This document shows positions 9,135 to 18,627 of a DNA stretch of 64,000 bases, piece after piece. Origin of the DNA: an uncultured Bacteroidales bacterium (GTDB taxonomy: Bacteria; Bacteroidota; Bacteroidia; Bacteroidales; Bacteroidaceae); the NCBI GenBank assembly GCA_902788865.1, contig CADALZ010000004.1, forward strand, positions 1-64,000, given 5' to 3'. How positions within the stretch are numbered: position 1 is the stretch's first letter; each line of letters begins with the position of its first letter. The position numbers were made by a program, and so were the translations under genes. The notes under the pieces were generated by a model that saw nothing but the letters and a program-made list of their open reading frames with translations, was not told the DNA's origin and did not search any database.

Positions 9135-11327
9135 ATGAACAAACTAGTCAAATGTGCCTTGGCATTGGTCATGGCACTCGGTACAACGAACATGATGGCA
9201 CAAGTGAAAAAGATGCCTACATACGCCGACTTCATGTCGGGTAGCAGCAGAACCAGTCAAGCCATGGCCAGCATCAATGGCCTGCAATGGTGGGGCGATC
9301 TCTATCTGCTGGTAGATGGAAACAAGCTCACTGCTACAAATCCAAAGACAGGGAAAGTCGATACCCTCACCACGCTGGAAGAAGTGAACAATGCACTGAA
9401 AGCTGCAGGCGTAGGCGAACTGAGACAACTCAGCGGACAGGCTCTATGGTCGGACAAGCCTTGGATGCTCCTTGTGACCCCAGGCAACTATGTAGTGTAC
9501 GACTGGCAAACCAAGCAGGTAGTGAGACAGACCAAGACACAACAGCGTGGCGGTCGTGCCGACTATAACAAGGAAAGCGGGCATGTGGCCTACAGTGTAG
9601 GAAACAATCTGTATGTGAACGATAAGGCCATCAGCAACGAACCTGAAGGCATCCTTGTGGGACAAAGCGTTCACCGCAATGAGTTCGGCATCAACAAAGG
9701 TACATTCTGGAGTCCTAAGGGCAACCTGCTGGCATACTATCGCATGGATGAGAGCATGGTGACACAATATCCATTGGTCAACATCGACACACGCATTGCC
9801 GAAGAGACCCCTGTGCGCTACCCCATGGCAGGAATGACCAGCCACAAGGTATGGGTAGGTGTATATAATGTAGCCACTGGCAAGAACATCTTCCTCGATG
9901 CTGGCGACCCTACCGACCGCTACTTCACCAATATCTCTTGGGCACCCGATGAGAAAAGCATCTACCTCATAGAGCTCAATCGCGACCAGAACCACGCCAA
10001 GCTGTGCCAGTATGATGCAGAGAGTGGCAAGCTCATGGGTGTGCTCTACGAAGAGACACATCCTAAATACGTGGAGCCAGAGAACCCCATCGTCTTTCTG
10101 CCTTGGGATGCCACCAAGTTTATCTACCAGACCGAGCGTGATGGCTTCAACCACCTCTATCTGATGGACACCAAAGTCAGCGTCTATCCAGAGAAGCACA
10201 GTGCCGCTGCTGGAGGTACCTACACAGAGTCTTTGAAGACTACCCAGCTGACTAAGGGGGATTGGTTGGTGCAGAGCATCGTAGGTTTCAACGCCAAGGC
10301 GAAGGAAATCATCTACCTCTCTACGCAGGAGTCTCCATTGCAGAGCAATCTCTACAAGGTGAACATGAAGGGACAGGTGACCACCATCAACAACGATGAA
10401 GCTGTGCACAGCGTACAGCTTTCAGCTTCTGGCACCTATGTCATCGACCGCTATGCCACGCCTACACAGAGCCGTGTAGTAGATATCTACGAAGTGGCTA
10501 AACCCGCCAAGAAGAAAAACATGGTGACCGTAGGCAACAACTACGAAAACATAGCCATGCCGACGGTGGAGATTGGCACCCTCAAGGCTGCCGATGGCGT
10601 GACCGACCTATATTACCGCCTCATCAAGCCTGTGGACTTCGATGCTTCGAAGAAGTATCCTGCAGTGGTCTATGTCTATGGCGGTCCGCACGCCCAGAAC
10701 ATCTCTGCCTCTATCCGCTATGGCGCACGCGCTTGGGAACTCTACATGGCCTCTAAGGGCTACGTGATGTTCTGCATCGACAATCGTGGCAGCGAAAACA
10801 GAGGCTTGGTATTCGAGCAGGCCACCTTCCGCCACCTTGGTGTGGAAGAGACAAAAGACCAGCGCGTAGGTGTCGAATTCCTGCAGAGTCTGCCTTATGT
10901 AGATAAAGACCGCGTGGGTGTGCATGGCTGGAGCTTCGGCGGCCACATGACCACCAGCATGATGCTGCGCCTGAACGACATCTTCAAAGTAGGTGTGGCA
11001 GGCGGTCCTGTGATAGACTGGCAATGGTATGAGGTGATGTATGGCGAGCGCTATATGGACACCCCACAGACCAATCCAGAAGGTTATGCAGAAACCAATC
11101 TGCGCAGCCTCGCAGGCAACCTGAAGGGACATCTTCTGATGGTGCATGGCTACCAAGACGAGACCTGCGTGCCACAGCATACACTGGGCTTCATCAAAGC
11201 CTGTGTAGATGCCAATGTGCAGCCAGACCTCTTCCTCTACCCTGGTCATCAGCATGGTGTATCGGGTAAGGATGCCATCCATCTGTATGAGAAAATCACA
11301 CAATATTTCGAAGATCACTTAAAATAA
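9135..11327 (+). CDS. Dipeptidyl peptidase IV (S9 family)
   Basis: A 730-residue exported serine peptidase. Signal peptide at residues 1-22 (ends MMAQ), an N-terminal beta-propeller (about 60-480) with the YYRMDESMV motif that reads the substrate amino terminus, and a C-terminal alpha/beta hydrolase domain. The nucleophile is the serine of [11 protein letters not shown] (near 598); the aspartate is in [10 protein letters not shown] and the histidine in GHQHGVS. DPP IV enzymes release Xaa-Pro dipeptides from peptides in the periplasm. The start is 4 bp after rlmL. Confidence 0.9.
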   Translation: MNKLVKCALALVMALGTTNMMAQVKKMPTYADFMSGSSRTSQAMASINGLQWWGDLYLLVDGNKLTATNPKTGKVDTLTTLEEVNNALKAAGVGELRQLSGQALWSDKPWMLLVTPGNYVVYDWQTKQVVRQTKTQQRGGRADYNKESGHVAYSVGNNLYVNDKAISNEPEGILVGQSVHRNEFGINKGTFWSPKGNLLAYYRMDESMVTQYPLVNIDTRIAEETPVRYPMAGMTSHKVWVGVYNVATGKNIFLDAGDPTDRYFTNISWAPDEKSIYLIELNRDQNHAKLCQYDAESGKLMGVLYEETHPKYVEPENPIVFLPWDATKFIYQTERDGFNHLYLMDTKVSVYPEKHSAAAGGTYTESLKTTQLTKGDWLVQSIVGFNAKAKEIIYLSTQESPLQSNLYKVNMKGQVTTINNDEAVHSVQLSASGTYVIDRYATPTQSRVVDIYEVAKPAKKKNMVTVGNNYENIAMPTVEIGTLKAADGVTDLYYRLIKPVDFDASKKYPAVVYVYGGPHAQNISASIRYGARAWELYMASKGYVMFCIDNRGSENRGLVFEQATFRHLGVEETKDQRVGVEFLQSLPYVDKDRVGVHGWSFGGHMTTSMMLRLNDIFKVGVAGGPVIDWQWYEVMYGERYMDTPQTNPEGYAETNLRSLAGNLKGHLLMVHGYQDETCVPQHTLGFIKACVDANVQPDLFLYPGHQHGVSGKDAIHLYEKITQYFEDHLK

Positions 11328-11334
11328 GCCTTAT

Positions 11335-12609
11335 ATGAAAGTTCTGTTATTAGGTTCGGGCGGACGTGAGCATGCCTTAGCATGGAAAATCGCCCAAAGT
11401 CGCAAGGTAGAGAAACTCTACATTGCCCCAGGCAATGCAGGTACGGCACAGACAGGTGAAAACGTAGCTATGAAAGCAACCGACTTCCCTGCCATCAAAG
11501 CCTTCGCTTTAGAGAAAGGTATCGACATGATAGTAGTAGGCCCCGAAGACCCATTGGTACAGGGTATCTACGACTACATCAAGGGGGATGCCCAAACACA
11601 GCATATCGCTGTGATAGGCCCGACAAAAGAAGGTGCGCAGCTGGAAGGCAGCAAGGAGTTTGCCAAAGGTTTCATGATGCGCCATGCCATTCCTACCGCT
11701 CGCTATAAGAGCATCACAGCCGACAATCTGGAAGAAGGCCTCGCTTTCCTAGAGACACTCCCAGCCCCTTATGTACTGAAGGCCGACGGTCTTTGTGCTG
11801 GTAAGGGAGTGCTGATTCTCCCTTCGCTGGATGAAGCCAAGAAAGAACTGCGCGAGATGCTAAGCGGCATGTTCGGCCAAGCCAGTGCCACCGTGCTGAT
11901 AGAGGAGTTTATGAGCGGCATAGAGTGCTCAGTCTTCGTGCTGACAGATGGCACCCACTACAAAGTGCTGCCTGTAGCAAAAGACTATAAGCGCATAGGT
12001 GAGGGCGACAAAGGCCTCAATACAGGCGGTATGGGCAGTGTGTCTCCCGTTCCGTTTGCCGATGAGGTATTTATGGAAAAGGTACGCACCCGCATCATCG
12101 AGCCTACCGTGAATGGACTGAAGGAAGAAGGCATCCTCTACAAGGGCTTCATCTTCTTAGGACTGATCAATGTAGGTGGTGATCCTTTCGTTATAGAATA
12201 CAATGCCCGCATGGGCGATCCTGAAACCGAGAGCGTGATGCTGCGCATCAAGAGCGACTTGGTAGAACTGCTGGAAGGAGTAGCTGCTGGCAACCTCGAC
12301 CAGAAGACACTGGAGATAGACCCACGTCATGTGGGCTGTGTGATGCTGGTAAGCGGTGGTTATCCAGAGGCTTACAAGAAGGGCTTTGTGATGAAAGGGC
12401 TGGAGGAGGCTGCCCAGAGCGGCAGTGTGATCTTCCATGCTGGAACTGCCCTGAAAGACGGAGCAGTAGTCACCAATGGTGGCCGCGTGATAGCCGTAAG
12501 CTCATACGGAGCCTCTAAGGAAGAAGCTCTGAAGAAGAGCTATGCTGTGGCAGACATCATCGACTTCGAAGGAAAATACTTCCGCAGGGACATCGGTTTC
12601 GACCTGTAA
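11335..12609 (+). CDS. purD: Phosphoribosylamine-glycine ligase (GAR synthetase)
   Basis: A 424-residue ATP-grasp enzyme for the second step of purine synthesis: phosphoribosylamine plus glycine plus ATP gives GAR. The N-terminus [18 protein letters not shown] is diagnostic. The ATP-grasp core has [16 protein letters not shown] (near 145) and the metal-site signature [16 protein letters not shown] (near 283). Length matches the family. It lies 7 bp after the DPP IV gene and 9 bp before a membrane protein gene. Confidence 0.97.
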   Translation: MKVLLLGSGGREHALAWKIAQSRKVEKLYIAPGNAGTAQTGENVAMKATDFPAIKAFALEKGIDMIVVGPEDPLVQGIYDYIKGDAQTQHIAVIGPTKEGAQLEGSKEFAKGFMMRHAIPTARYKSITADNLEEGLAFLETLPAPYVLKADGLCAGKGVLILPSLDEAKKELREMLSGMFGQASATVLIEEFMSGIECSVFVLTDGTHYKVLPVAKDYKRIGEGDKGLNTGGMGSVSPVPFADEVFMEKVRTRIIEPTVNGLKEEGILYKGFIFLGLINVGGDPFVIEYNARMGDPETESVMLRIKSDLVELLEGVAAGNLDQKTLEIDPRHVGCVMLVSGGYPEAYKKGFVMKGLEEAAQSGSVIFHAGTALKDGAVVTNGGRVIAVSSYGASKEEALKKSYAVADIIDFEGKYFRRDIGFDL

Positions 12610-12618
12610 ACAGAAGTC

Positions 12619-13548
12619 ATGCAGCAGGCAAGGAATCTACAACAACGCATCGTGTCGGGTGGTTTCTCTTATGGAGGAGCCACCCTGCTGATGCTTAGTG
12701 CCTGGAGTCTCTCCTACCTGCGCTCTCCCCAGACCAGCTACCTGCTGGGAGGCCTTGGCTGCCTTGTGGTGGGTTTGCTGCTCAACTGGCTGAATAAGAC
12801 GTTCGCTCTGATACGTGAGCGTACGCAAGCCCCCTACTCGCTATACATTCTTTTAGGTGCTTGCTGCCCCTTCCTGCACCAGTTTTCCGAAGGACTCTTG
12901 GCAGCTGTGTTTCTGGTTTTCGCCCTCCATTTCCTGATGCGCAGTTTTCAGGAAGAGTTCTCACAGCCCTATGTATTCCAGTCGTTCTGCATGCTGGGCA
13001 TCGGAGGTCTGATCTATCCCAAGCTCTGCTTTCTATTCCCTATATTCCTGATAGGTACCATCCAGTTCCTATCACTGAATGCCCGCAGCTTCTTTGCAGC
13101 CCTGATGGGAGGGCTCATGCCCTTCTGGTTTTTGCTGGCGTATGGACTGGTGATGCGTGACATCGACCTCATTGTGTCCCCCTTCCTATCTCTGGGCACC
13201 TTTCAGCCTTTAGGGATAGGCTATGAACTTTGGCAGTTGCCTCTTTACGTTCTCTTACTGACTTTATTCATCGTCAGTACCACACACATCTACCTCACCA
13301 CTTATGATGAGCGCATGCGCACCCGCGTGTTCCTGCGCTTCCTCATCTTCTTAGGCGGTTTCCTACTCCTTTGCATGCCTTTGCAACCTCAGGAAGCCAT
13401 CCATCTGTTCCCATTGGCCAGTGTACCTATCAGCCTGATAGCCGCCCATTTCTTCGCCCTCACGGAGAGCAGGCTTTCGCTGGCTTTCACGATATTTACG
13501 TTGATAGCCCTTGTGGGCACTTACCTCTTCTGCCTATGGATGCTATGA
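12619..13548 (+). CDS. Multi-pass inner-membrane protein, function unknown
   Basis: 309 residues with about ten hydrophobic segments spread over the whole length and no soluble domain. I do not recognise a catalytic motif. It sits between purD (9 bp upstream) and a VTT-domain protein, whose start codon overlaps its stop (ATGATGA), so the two are translationally coupled. It resembles unnamed Bacteroidales membrane proteins; no function can be given. Confidence 0.75.
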   Translation: MQQARNLQQRIVSGGFSYGGATLLMLSAWSLSYLRSPQTSYLLGGLGCLVVGLLLNWLNKTFALIRERTQAPYSLYILLGACCPFLHQFSEGLLAAVFLVFALHFLMRSFQEEFSQPYVFQSFCMLGIGGLIYPKLCFLFPIFLIGTIQFLSLNARSFFAALMGGLMPFWFLLAYGLVMRDIDLIVSPFLSLGTFQPLGIGYELWQLPLYVLLLTLFIVSTTHIYLTTYDERMRTRVFLRFLIFLGGFLLLCMPLQPQEAIHLFPLASVPISLIAAHFFALTESRLSLAFTIFTLIALVGTYLFCLWML

Positions 13549-14000
13549 TGGACTCCTTAATACAGCTACTCATACAGTGGGGATACGTGGGCATGTTTCT
13601 CTCTGCATTCATTGCAGGCAGTGTGCTGCCCTTTGCCTCAGAGATAGTGCTGGCTGCCCTCATCAAACTTGGACTCAATCAGTGGGGATGCCTCATTGCT
13701 GCTACATTGGGAAATACGTTAGGTGGCATGACTTGCTACTTCATAGGGCATTTGGGTAAATTGGAATGGGTAGAGAAATACCTGCACATCAAGCGTGAGA
13801 AGGTGGAAAGAACCCGGAAATACCTGGAAAACAGAGGAGCCTATATGGCATTCTTCGCCTTTGTGCCTATACTGGGCAGTGCCATCACCGTCACATTGGG
13901 CTTCATGCGAAGCAATCCGTGGATCACCTGCATCGCCATGATGGTAGGCAAAGTGCTGAGGTACTACCTTATCATTCAAGCGACGCTGAGCATCACCTGA
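13545..14000 (+). CDS. Small VTT/DedA-like (YqaA family) membrane protein
   Basis: 151 residues. The segment MFLSAFIAGSVLPFASEIVLAA followed by a gap and TLGNTLGGMTCYFIGHLGK (near 60) is the VTT (SNARE-associated, DedA-like) pattern of the YqaA subfamily. A basic cytoplasmic stretch (KREKVERTRKYLE) and a last pair of helices (FFAFVPILGSAITVTLGF) follow. DedA-type proteins are thought to move lipids across the inner membrane; the role of this short form is unproven. The start is chosen at 13545/13548 because that ATG overlaps the upstream stop; a longer in-frame extension would run inside the upstream gene. Confidence 0.8.
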   Translation: MMDSLIQLLIQWGYVGMFLSAFIAGSVLPFASEIVLAALIKLGLNQWGCLIAATLGNTLGGMTCYFIGHLGKLEWVEKYLHIKREKVERTRKYLENRGAYMAFFAFVPILGSAITVTLGFMRSNPWITCIAMMVGKVLRYYLIIQATLSIT

Positions 14001-14059
14001 AAAAACAGAATAATAAGTTTAAAAAATGCAAAGATGCAAGAATTATACAACGGAATAGC

Positions 14060-14067
14060 TATCTTTG
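14060..14067 (+). promoter_or_regulatory. -7 box before the DUF2723 gene
   Basis: TATCTTTG lies 24 bases before the ATG at 14092. There is no clear TTTG at the expected distance. The gap also holds two GATGCAA-like heptamers (about 14026-14040). Confidence 0.5.
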
Positions 14068-14091
14068 CACTTCATATAGAAGAAAAAGAAC

Positions 14092-17000
14092 ATGGAACGA
14101 TTCAAAAAGATAAACAACGTGGCTGGTTGGCTCACCTTCTTGGTAGCAAGCATGGTCTATTGCCTTACCATAGAGCCCACGGTCAGTTTCTGGGACTGCC
14201 CAGAGTTCATCATCACAGGCTATAAGCTGGAAGTTGGTCACCCCCCTGGCGCACCTTTCTTCATGCTGGTAGCCAATCTTTTCTCACAGTTTGCCAGCGA
14301 TGCCACCCAGGTAGCACGTATGGTGAACTACATGAGTGCCTTGATGAGTGGTGCCTGCATCATGTTCCTATTCTGGTCTGTCACCCACTTAGTGCGTAAG
14401 TTGGTGGTGAAAGAAGACAGCACAGAGATCAGTCTGCCTAAGGTCATCACCATTATTGGCAGTGGCTTGGTGGGTGCCTTTGCCTATTGCTTCAGCGACA
14501 CCTTCTGGTTCAGTGCCGTAGAGGGTGAGGTCTATGCCTTCTCTTCTCTGTTCACTGCCGTAGTATTCTGGCTGATACTGAAGTGGGAAGACATGGCCGA
14601 TCAGCCTGGCAGTGAGCGTTGGCTGATACTCATTGCTTACCTTACGGGCTTGAGCATCGGTGTCCACCTTCTGAATTTGCTTTGTCTCCCTGCCATCGTC
14701 TTGGTGTATTACTACAAGAAGACGCCTAATGCCACCGCATGGGGATCCATCCTGGCCTTGGTGGCCTCTGCCATCTTAGTGGCAACTGTGCTCTATGGCA
14801 TCGTGCCTGGCATTGCCAAGGTAGGTGGCTGGTTTGAGCTGTTCTTCGTCAATACGCTGGGCATGGGCTTCAACACAGGCGTTATCGTCTATATCATCGT
14901 ACTGGCAGCCGTGCTTATCTGGGGCATCTACGAGAGCTATAAGGCACGCAACGCCACATTGATGAACGTGTCGTTCCTGCTCACAGTGGCCCTGCTGGGC
15001 ATTCCGTTCTATGGACATGGCACCAGTGCCGTGATCATCGGCCTCATCATTCTGGCAGTGCTGTGGTTCCTGCTTCGCCCTGCCATCCAGCAGAAGATGC
15101 CAGAGAAGTGGCGCATCTCCGCACGTACACTGAACACTACCCTGCTGGCAGTGATGATGATGGTGCTGGGTTATAGCAGCTATGCGCTCATCATGATTCG
15201 CTCTACCGCCAATACGCCTATGGATCAGAACTCACCAGAAGATATCTTCACTCTGGGTGAGTATCTGGGACGTGAGCAGTATGGCACCTATCCGCTGTTC
15301 TACGGCAAGACCTACAACTCTAAGGTAGCCCTCGACGAGAAAAATGGCTACTGCGAACCTCGCATTGCCTCACAAGAATATAAGTGGGTGCGCAAGGAGA
15401 AAACCTCTCCTGAGGAGCCCGATAGCTACACGCAGATCTTAGGTCGTACCAACTACGACTATGAGCAGAAGATGTTCTTCCCTCGCATGTGGGACAGTGA
15501 TATGGGACATCCTGCCATGTACGAGGCCTGGATGGACATTGAGGGGCATGAAGTGCCTTACGACCAGTGCGGACAGATGATTATGGTGAAGATTCCTACA
15601 CAGTGGGAGAACATCAAGTTCTTCTTCTCCTACCAGCTCAACTGGATGTATTGGCGCTACTTCATGTGGAACTTCGCTGGCAGACAGAACGACTTGCAGG
15701 GCAATGGAGAGCTGGAGAACGGCAACTGGATTACGGGCTTCAACTTCATAGACAATCTGCTGGTAGGCAACCAAGAGCTGCTGCCTACAGAAATGAAGGA
15801 GAACAAGGGGCATAACGTCTATTACTGTCTGCCTCTGTTGCTGGGCCTCTTCGGACTCTTCTGGCAGGCCTATCGCGGACAGAAGGGCATCCAGCAGTTC
15901 TGGGTAGTCTTCTTCCTGTTCTTCATGACAGGCATCGCCATCGTAGTCTATCTGAATCAGACACCAGGACAGCCTCGTGAGCGCGACTATGCCTATGCAG
16001 GCTCATTCTATGCCTTTGCCATCTGGATAGGCATGGGTGTGGCTGCCATCATAGAGACCTTGCTGCGCTATGCCAAGACCAAGCCTATGGTCACAGCTGC
16101 AGCCGTTTCAGTCATCTGCCTGCTGGTACCTATCCAAATGGCCTCTCAGAACTGGGACGACCACGATCGTAGCGGTCGATACATGACGCGCGACTTTGGC
16201 CAGAACTACCTCATGACACTGCCCGAAGAAGGACATCCTATCATCTATACCAATGGTGATAACGACACCTTCCCGCTGTGGTACAATCAAGACGTAGAGG
16301 GCTTCCGCCTCGATGCTCGCATCTGCAACCTCAGCTACCTGCAGACCGACTGGTATATCGACCAGATGCGTCGTCCTGCTTATGATTCTCCTTCACTGCC
16401 TATCTCATGGGAACGCAGTGAATACGTAGAAGGAACCAACGACTATGTAGAGGTGGTGCCAAGCTACAAGCAGAGCATCGATAACCTCTATGCCGATGCC
16501 CGCAAACAAGCCGAGGAAGGCAATCCGCAACTGCTGCAGAGCGTCATCGCAGAGTATGGTGAAGACCCTTACGAGTTGGAGAACATCTTCAAGTACTGGG
16601 TACGCGGCAAGCACGCAGACCTCCATGTGATACCTACAGACAGCATCGTGATGAAGATAGACAAGGAGGCCGTGCGTCGCAGTGGCATGCTCATACCTAC
16701 AGACAGCATCCCAGACCACATGACCATCTCCTTGAAGGGCAAGCGCATGCTCATCCGCTCTGAACTGATGATGCTGGAGATGCTGCTGCAGGCCAACTGG
16801 GAGCGTCCTATCTTCATTGCCATCAGTGTGGGAAGCGACAATATGCTGGGCATGGAAGACCACTTCATTCAGGAAGGCCTGGCCTATCGCTTCACCCCAT
16901 TCAGCAGTAAGGAGACAGGCGTGAAGATAGACAGCGAGCGCATGTACGACAATCTGATGCATAAGTTCAAGTTTGGCGGACTGGAAGCACCAGGCCTCTA

Positions 17001-17445
17001 CATCGATGAGAATCTGAGCCGCATGTGCATGTCACTGCGTCGCGTCTTCTCCCTGCTCATCAATCAGCTGATGAAGGAAGGCAAGACCGATAAGGCCAGG
17101 GAAGTCTTGCGCTATGCAGACGAGCATATCCCTACCTATAACATACCTTACGACTACCAGAATGGTGCCCTCGACATGGCCGATGCTTGGTATCAGTTGG
17201 AAGAAAAGCAGGAAGGCGACCGCATTGCCGATGCTCTGGCCAACAAGGAAGTGGAGTATATCACTTGGTACTTGAGCCTCAGCGACTACCACCTCACCCT
17301 CACGCAAGACAACTGTGAGTATCACCTCGCCCTGCTCGACCGCATCGTGAAGTCGCTCAAAGCCTACGAGAGTCCGCTGGCAGCCAACTATGAAGACAAG
17401 CTCGACGAACTGTATGAGATCTACGTGAGTCGCATCGAAAGCTAA
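14092..17445 (+). CDS. DUF2723 family glycosyltransferase (protein O-mannosyltransferase-like)
   Basis: A 1117-residue inner-membrane protein. The N-terminal half has a dozen or so transmembrane helices. Early on it carries TVSFWDCPEFIITGYKLEVGHPPG (split here: TVSFWDCPEF, then GHPPGAPFF), the DUF2723 signature whose acidic residue is expected to be the GT-C catalytic site. A large periplasmic part follows (about 380-500 and after residue 680). DUF2723 proteins are related to human TMEM260, an O-mannosyltransferase, so a role in Bacteroidetes protein O-glycosylation is likely. It is followed after 6 bp by a polysaccharide deacetylase, a pairing that suggests envelope glycan work. Confidence 0.85.
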   Translation: MERFKKINNVAGWLTFLVASMVYCLTIEPTVSFWDCPEFIITGYKLEVGHPPGAPFFMLVANLFSQFASDATQVARMVNYMSALMSGACIMFLFWSVTHLVRKLVVKEDSTEISLPKVITIIGSGLVGAFAYCFSDTFWFSAVEGEVYAFSSLFTAVVFWLILKWEDMADQPGSERWLILIAYLTGLSIGVHLLNLLCLPAIVLVYYYKKTPNATAWGSILALVASAILVATVLYGIVPGIAKVGGWFELFFVNTLGMGFNTGVIVYIIVLAAVLIWGIYESYKARNATLMNVSFLLTVALLGIPFYGHGTSAVIIGLIILAVLWFLLRPAIQQKMPEKWRISARTLNTTLLAVMMMVLGYSSYALIMIRSTANTPMDQNSPEDIFTLGEYLGREQYGTYPLFYGKTYNSKVALDEKNGYCEPRIASQEYKWVRKEKTSPEEPDSYTQILGRTNYDYEQKMFFPRMWDSDMGHPAMYEAWMDIEGHEVPYDQCGQMIMVKIPTQWENIKFFFSYQLNWMYWRYFMWNFAGRQNDLQGNGELENGNWITGFNFIDNLLVGNQELLPTEMKENKGHNVYYCLPLLLGLFGLFWQAYRGQKGIQQFWVVFFLFFMTGIAIVVYLNQTPGQPRERDYAYAGSFYAFAIWIGMGVAAIIETLLRYAKTKPMVTAAAVSVICLLVPIQMASQNWDDHDRSGRYMTRDFGQNYLMTLPEEGHPIIYTNGDNDTFPLWYNQDVEGFRLDARICNLSYLQTDWYIDQMRRPAYDSPSLPISWERSEYVEGTNDYVEVVPSYKQSIDNLYADARKQAEEGNPQLLQSVIAEYGEDPYELENIFKYWVRGKHADLHVIPTDSIVMKIDKEAVRRSGMLIPTDSIPDHMTISLKGKRMLIRSELMMLEMLLQANWERPIFIAISVGSDNMLGMEDHFIQEGLAYRFTPFSSKETGVKIDSERMYDNLMHKFKFGGLEAPGLYIDENLSRMCMSLRRVFSLLINQLMKEGKTDKAREVLRYADEHIPTYNIPYDYQNGALDMADAWYQLEEKQEGDRIADALANKEVEYITWYLSLSDYHLTLTQDNCEYHLALLDRIVKSLKAYESPLAANYEDKLDELYEIYVSRIES

Positions 17446-17451
17446 GCAGCC

Positions 17452-18072
17452 ATGTTCATAGAGCAAGTACCCAGCCTATTCCGCCGCCTGTACCCACAGG
17501 CACTCTGGCGTATCAATCCGCAGGAGAAGGCCGTCTATCTCACGTTCGACGACGGCCCCATCCCGCTGGTTACGCCGTGGGTGCTCAGCCTACTGAAACA
17601 TGAGGGCATCAAGGCCACCTTCTTCATGGTGGGCGACAATGTGCGTAAGTATCCTGAAATCTTCCAGATGGTGGTGGACGATGGGCACGCCATAGGCAAC
17701 CATACCTACCACCACATCAGCGGAGGCAGACATACCAGCAGCCGCTATCTGGCCGATGCCGACCTCGCCAATGAGGTGCTGAAGACCCGCCTGTTCCGTC
17801 CGCCCCACGGCTGGATGCGGTGGGAGCAATACATCGTGCTGCGCCACTACTACAAGATAGTGATGTGGGATGTCATCACACGTGACTATAGCAAGAAGCT
17901 CAGAGGACCACAGGTGCTGGCCAATGTGATGAAATACACCCGCAGAGGCTCCATCATCACCTTCCACGATTCCCTGAAATCTTGGAACAATGGCAACCTG
18001 CAATACGCCCTCCCCGCCTCCATCCGCTTCCTTAAGAGCGAAGGCTACGAATTCAAGACGATAGAAGCATAA
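17452..18072 (+). CDS. Polysaccharide deacetylase family protein (NodB domain)
   Basis: 206 residues, essentially a bare NodB homology domain. The catalytic base and metal aspartates are in VYLTFDDGPIP (near 28). The metal histidines are in IGNHTYHH (near 85), the active-site arginine motif is RPPHGWM (near 118), and the last histidine is in IITFHDS. All metal ligands are present, so it should be an active N- or O-deacetylase. There is no signal peptide, so it is cytoplasmic or weakly membrane bound as read. It is the last gene of the DUF2723 transcription unit. Confidence 0.9.
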   Translation: MFIEQVPSLFRRLYPQALWRINPQEKAVYLTFDDGPIPLVTPWVLSLLKHEGIKATFFMVGDNVRKYPEIFQMVVDDGHAIGNHTYHHISGGRHTSSRYLADADLANEVLKTRLFRPPHGWMRWEQYIVLRHYYKIVMWDVITRDYSKKLRGPQVLANVMKYTRRGSIITFHDSLKSWNNGNLQYALPASIRFLKSEGYEFKTIEA

Positions 18073-18099
18073 TATAGGAAACTGAAGTAAATCTATTTC

Positions 18100-18332
18100 A
18101 CCTACACTCCTACACCAGCAGCACTTAACACACTGATATACAATATTTTCAGAGGGTGTAGGTGAAATGGTTTACCTACACTTTACCTACACTTACCTAC
18201 ACCTTTTTGTTTCTGCAGTGGTATCAATGGTGTAGGACGGTGTAGGTGGGGTGTAGGAGAAGGGTTCTACCTACACCATCTTAATAAGCTGACACTCAGA
18301 AAGATAAGAGGTGCTGGTGTAGGAGTGTAGGT
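18100..18332. repeat. Palindromic element of reiterated GTGTAGGT octamers
   Basis: A perfect 21-bp inverted repeat bounds the element (18100-18120 and 18312-18332). Inside are further copies of GTGTAGGT or its complement at 18156, 18174, 18185, 18195, 18240 and 18269. With those in the arms there are eight exact copies, and four one-base variants (GTGTAGGA) lie at 18108, 18230, 18251 and 18317. No coding frame lies within it. Confidence 0.85.
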
Positions 18333-18410
18333 AAAACGTGCATTCGGAGATTACGGCAAAGTAGCACGTTGGTTACGGCAAACCCATGGTTAAGTACCGC
18401 TAAACCTATG

Positions 18411-18498
18411 GTTTGCGCTTGCGCACAGAAAAATTTGCGCTTGCGCACAGCAACAATTTTTCTTGTGCACAGCAACATTCCTTCTTGTGCACAGAAAA
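18411..18498 (+). repeat. Four 22-bp tandem units with TTGYGCACAG core
   Basis: The core (G)YGCACAG recurs at 18421, 18443, 18465 and 18487, exactly 22 bp apart. Units one and two carry TTGCGCTTGCGCACAG; units three and four carry TTCTTGTGCACAG. The period is about two helical turns, so a protein bound to each unit would lie on one face of the DNA. Confidence 0.85.
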
Positions 18499-18516
18499 TA
18501 TTTTTCCTTGAAAACT

Positions 18517-18550
18517 TTTGTGGAAATCTCGCTAAAAATATCTATTTTTG
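18517..18550 (+). promoter_or_regulatory. Promoter for ftsX
   Basis: TTTG at 18517-18520 and TATTTTTG at 18543-18550, spacer 22. This gives an approximately 75-base leader before the ftsX ATG and lies just downstream of the 22-bp tandem units. Confidence 0.6.
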
Positions 18551-18627
18551 TACCAAAATTAGGAGTATTGCGCCTTTACGTGTAGAGACGCAATGGGGAA
18601 TGGTGTCTAAAACAGAAGAGATAACGC

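Larger units (their letters stand above)
18073..18627. other. Repeat-rich intergenic region, no protein gene
   Basis: 555 bp between the deacetylase and ftsX. It holds a palindromic element of GTGTAGGT octamers (18100-18332), a direct repeat around TTACGGCAAA, four 22-bp tandem units (18411-18498), an AT-rich stretch, and the ftsX promoter. A short open frame across the tandem units shows no protein-like features. Confidence 0.8.

Noticed and set aside
9444-10409. Long antisense frame within the DPP IV gene
   Set aside because: No motif and no start context; the sense gene covers it fully.
18100-18498. CRISPR array
   Set aside because: The repeats are only 8 or 22 bp and contiguous or irregular, there are no unique spacers of constant length, and no cas gene is present.
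18411-18550. Chromosomal origin of replication
   Set aside because: DnaA-like words and AT-rich DNA are suggestive, but there is no dnaA, and the boxes carry a mismatch; kept only as a question in the findings.
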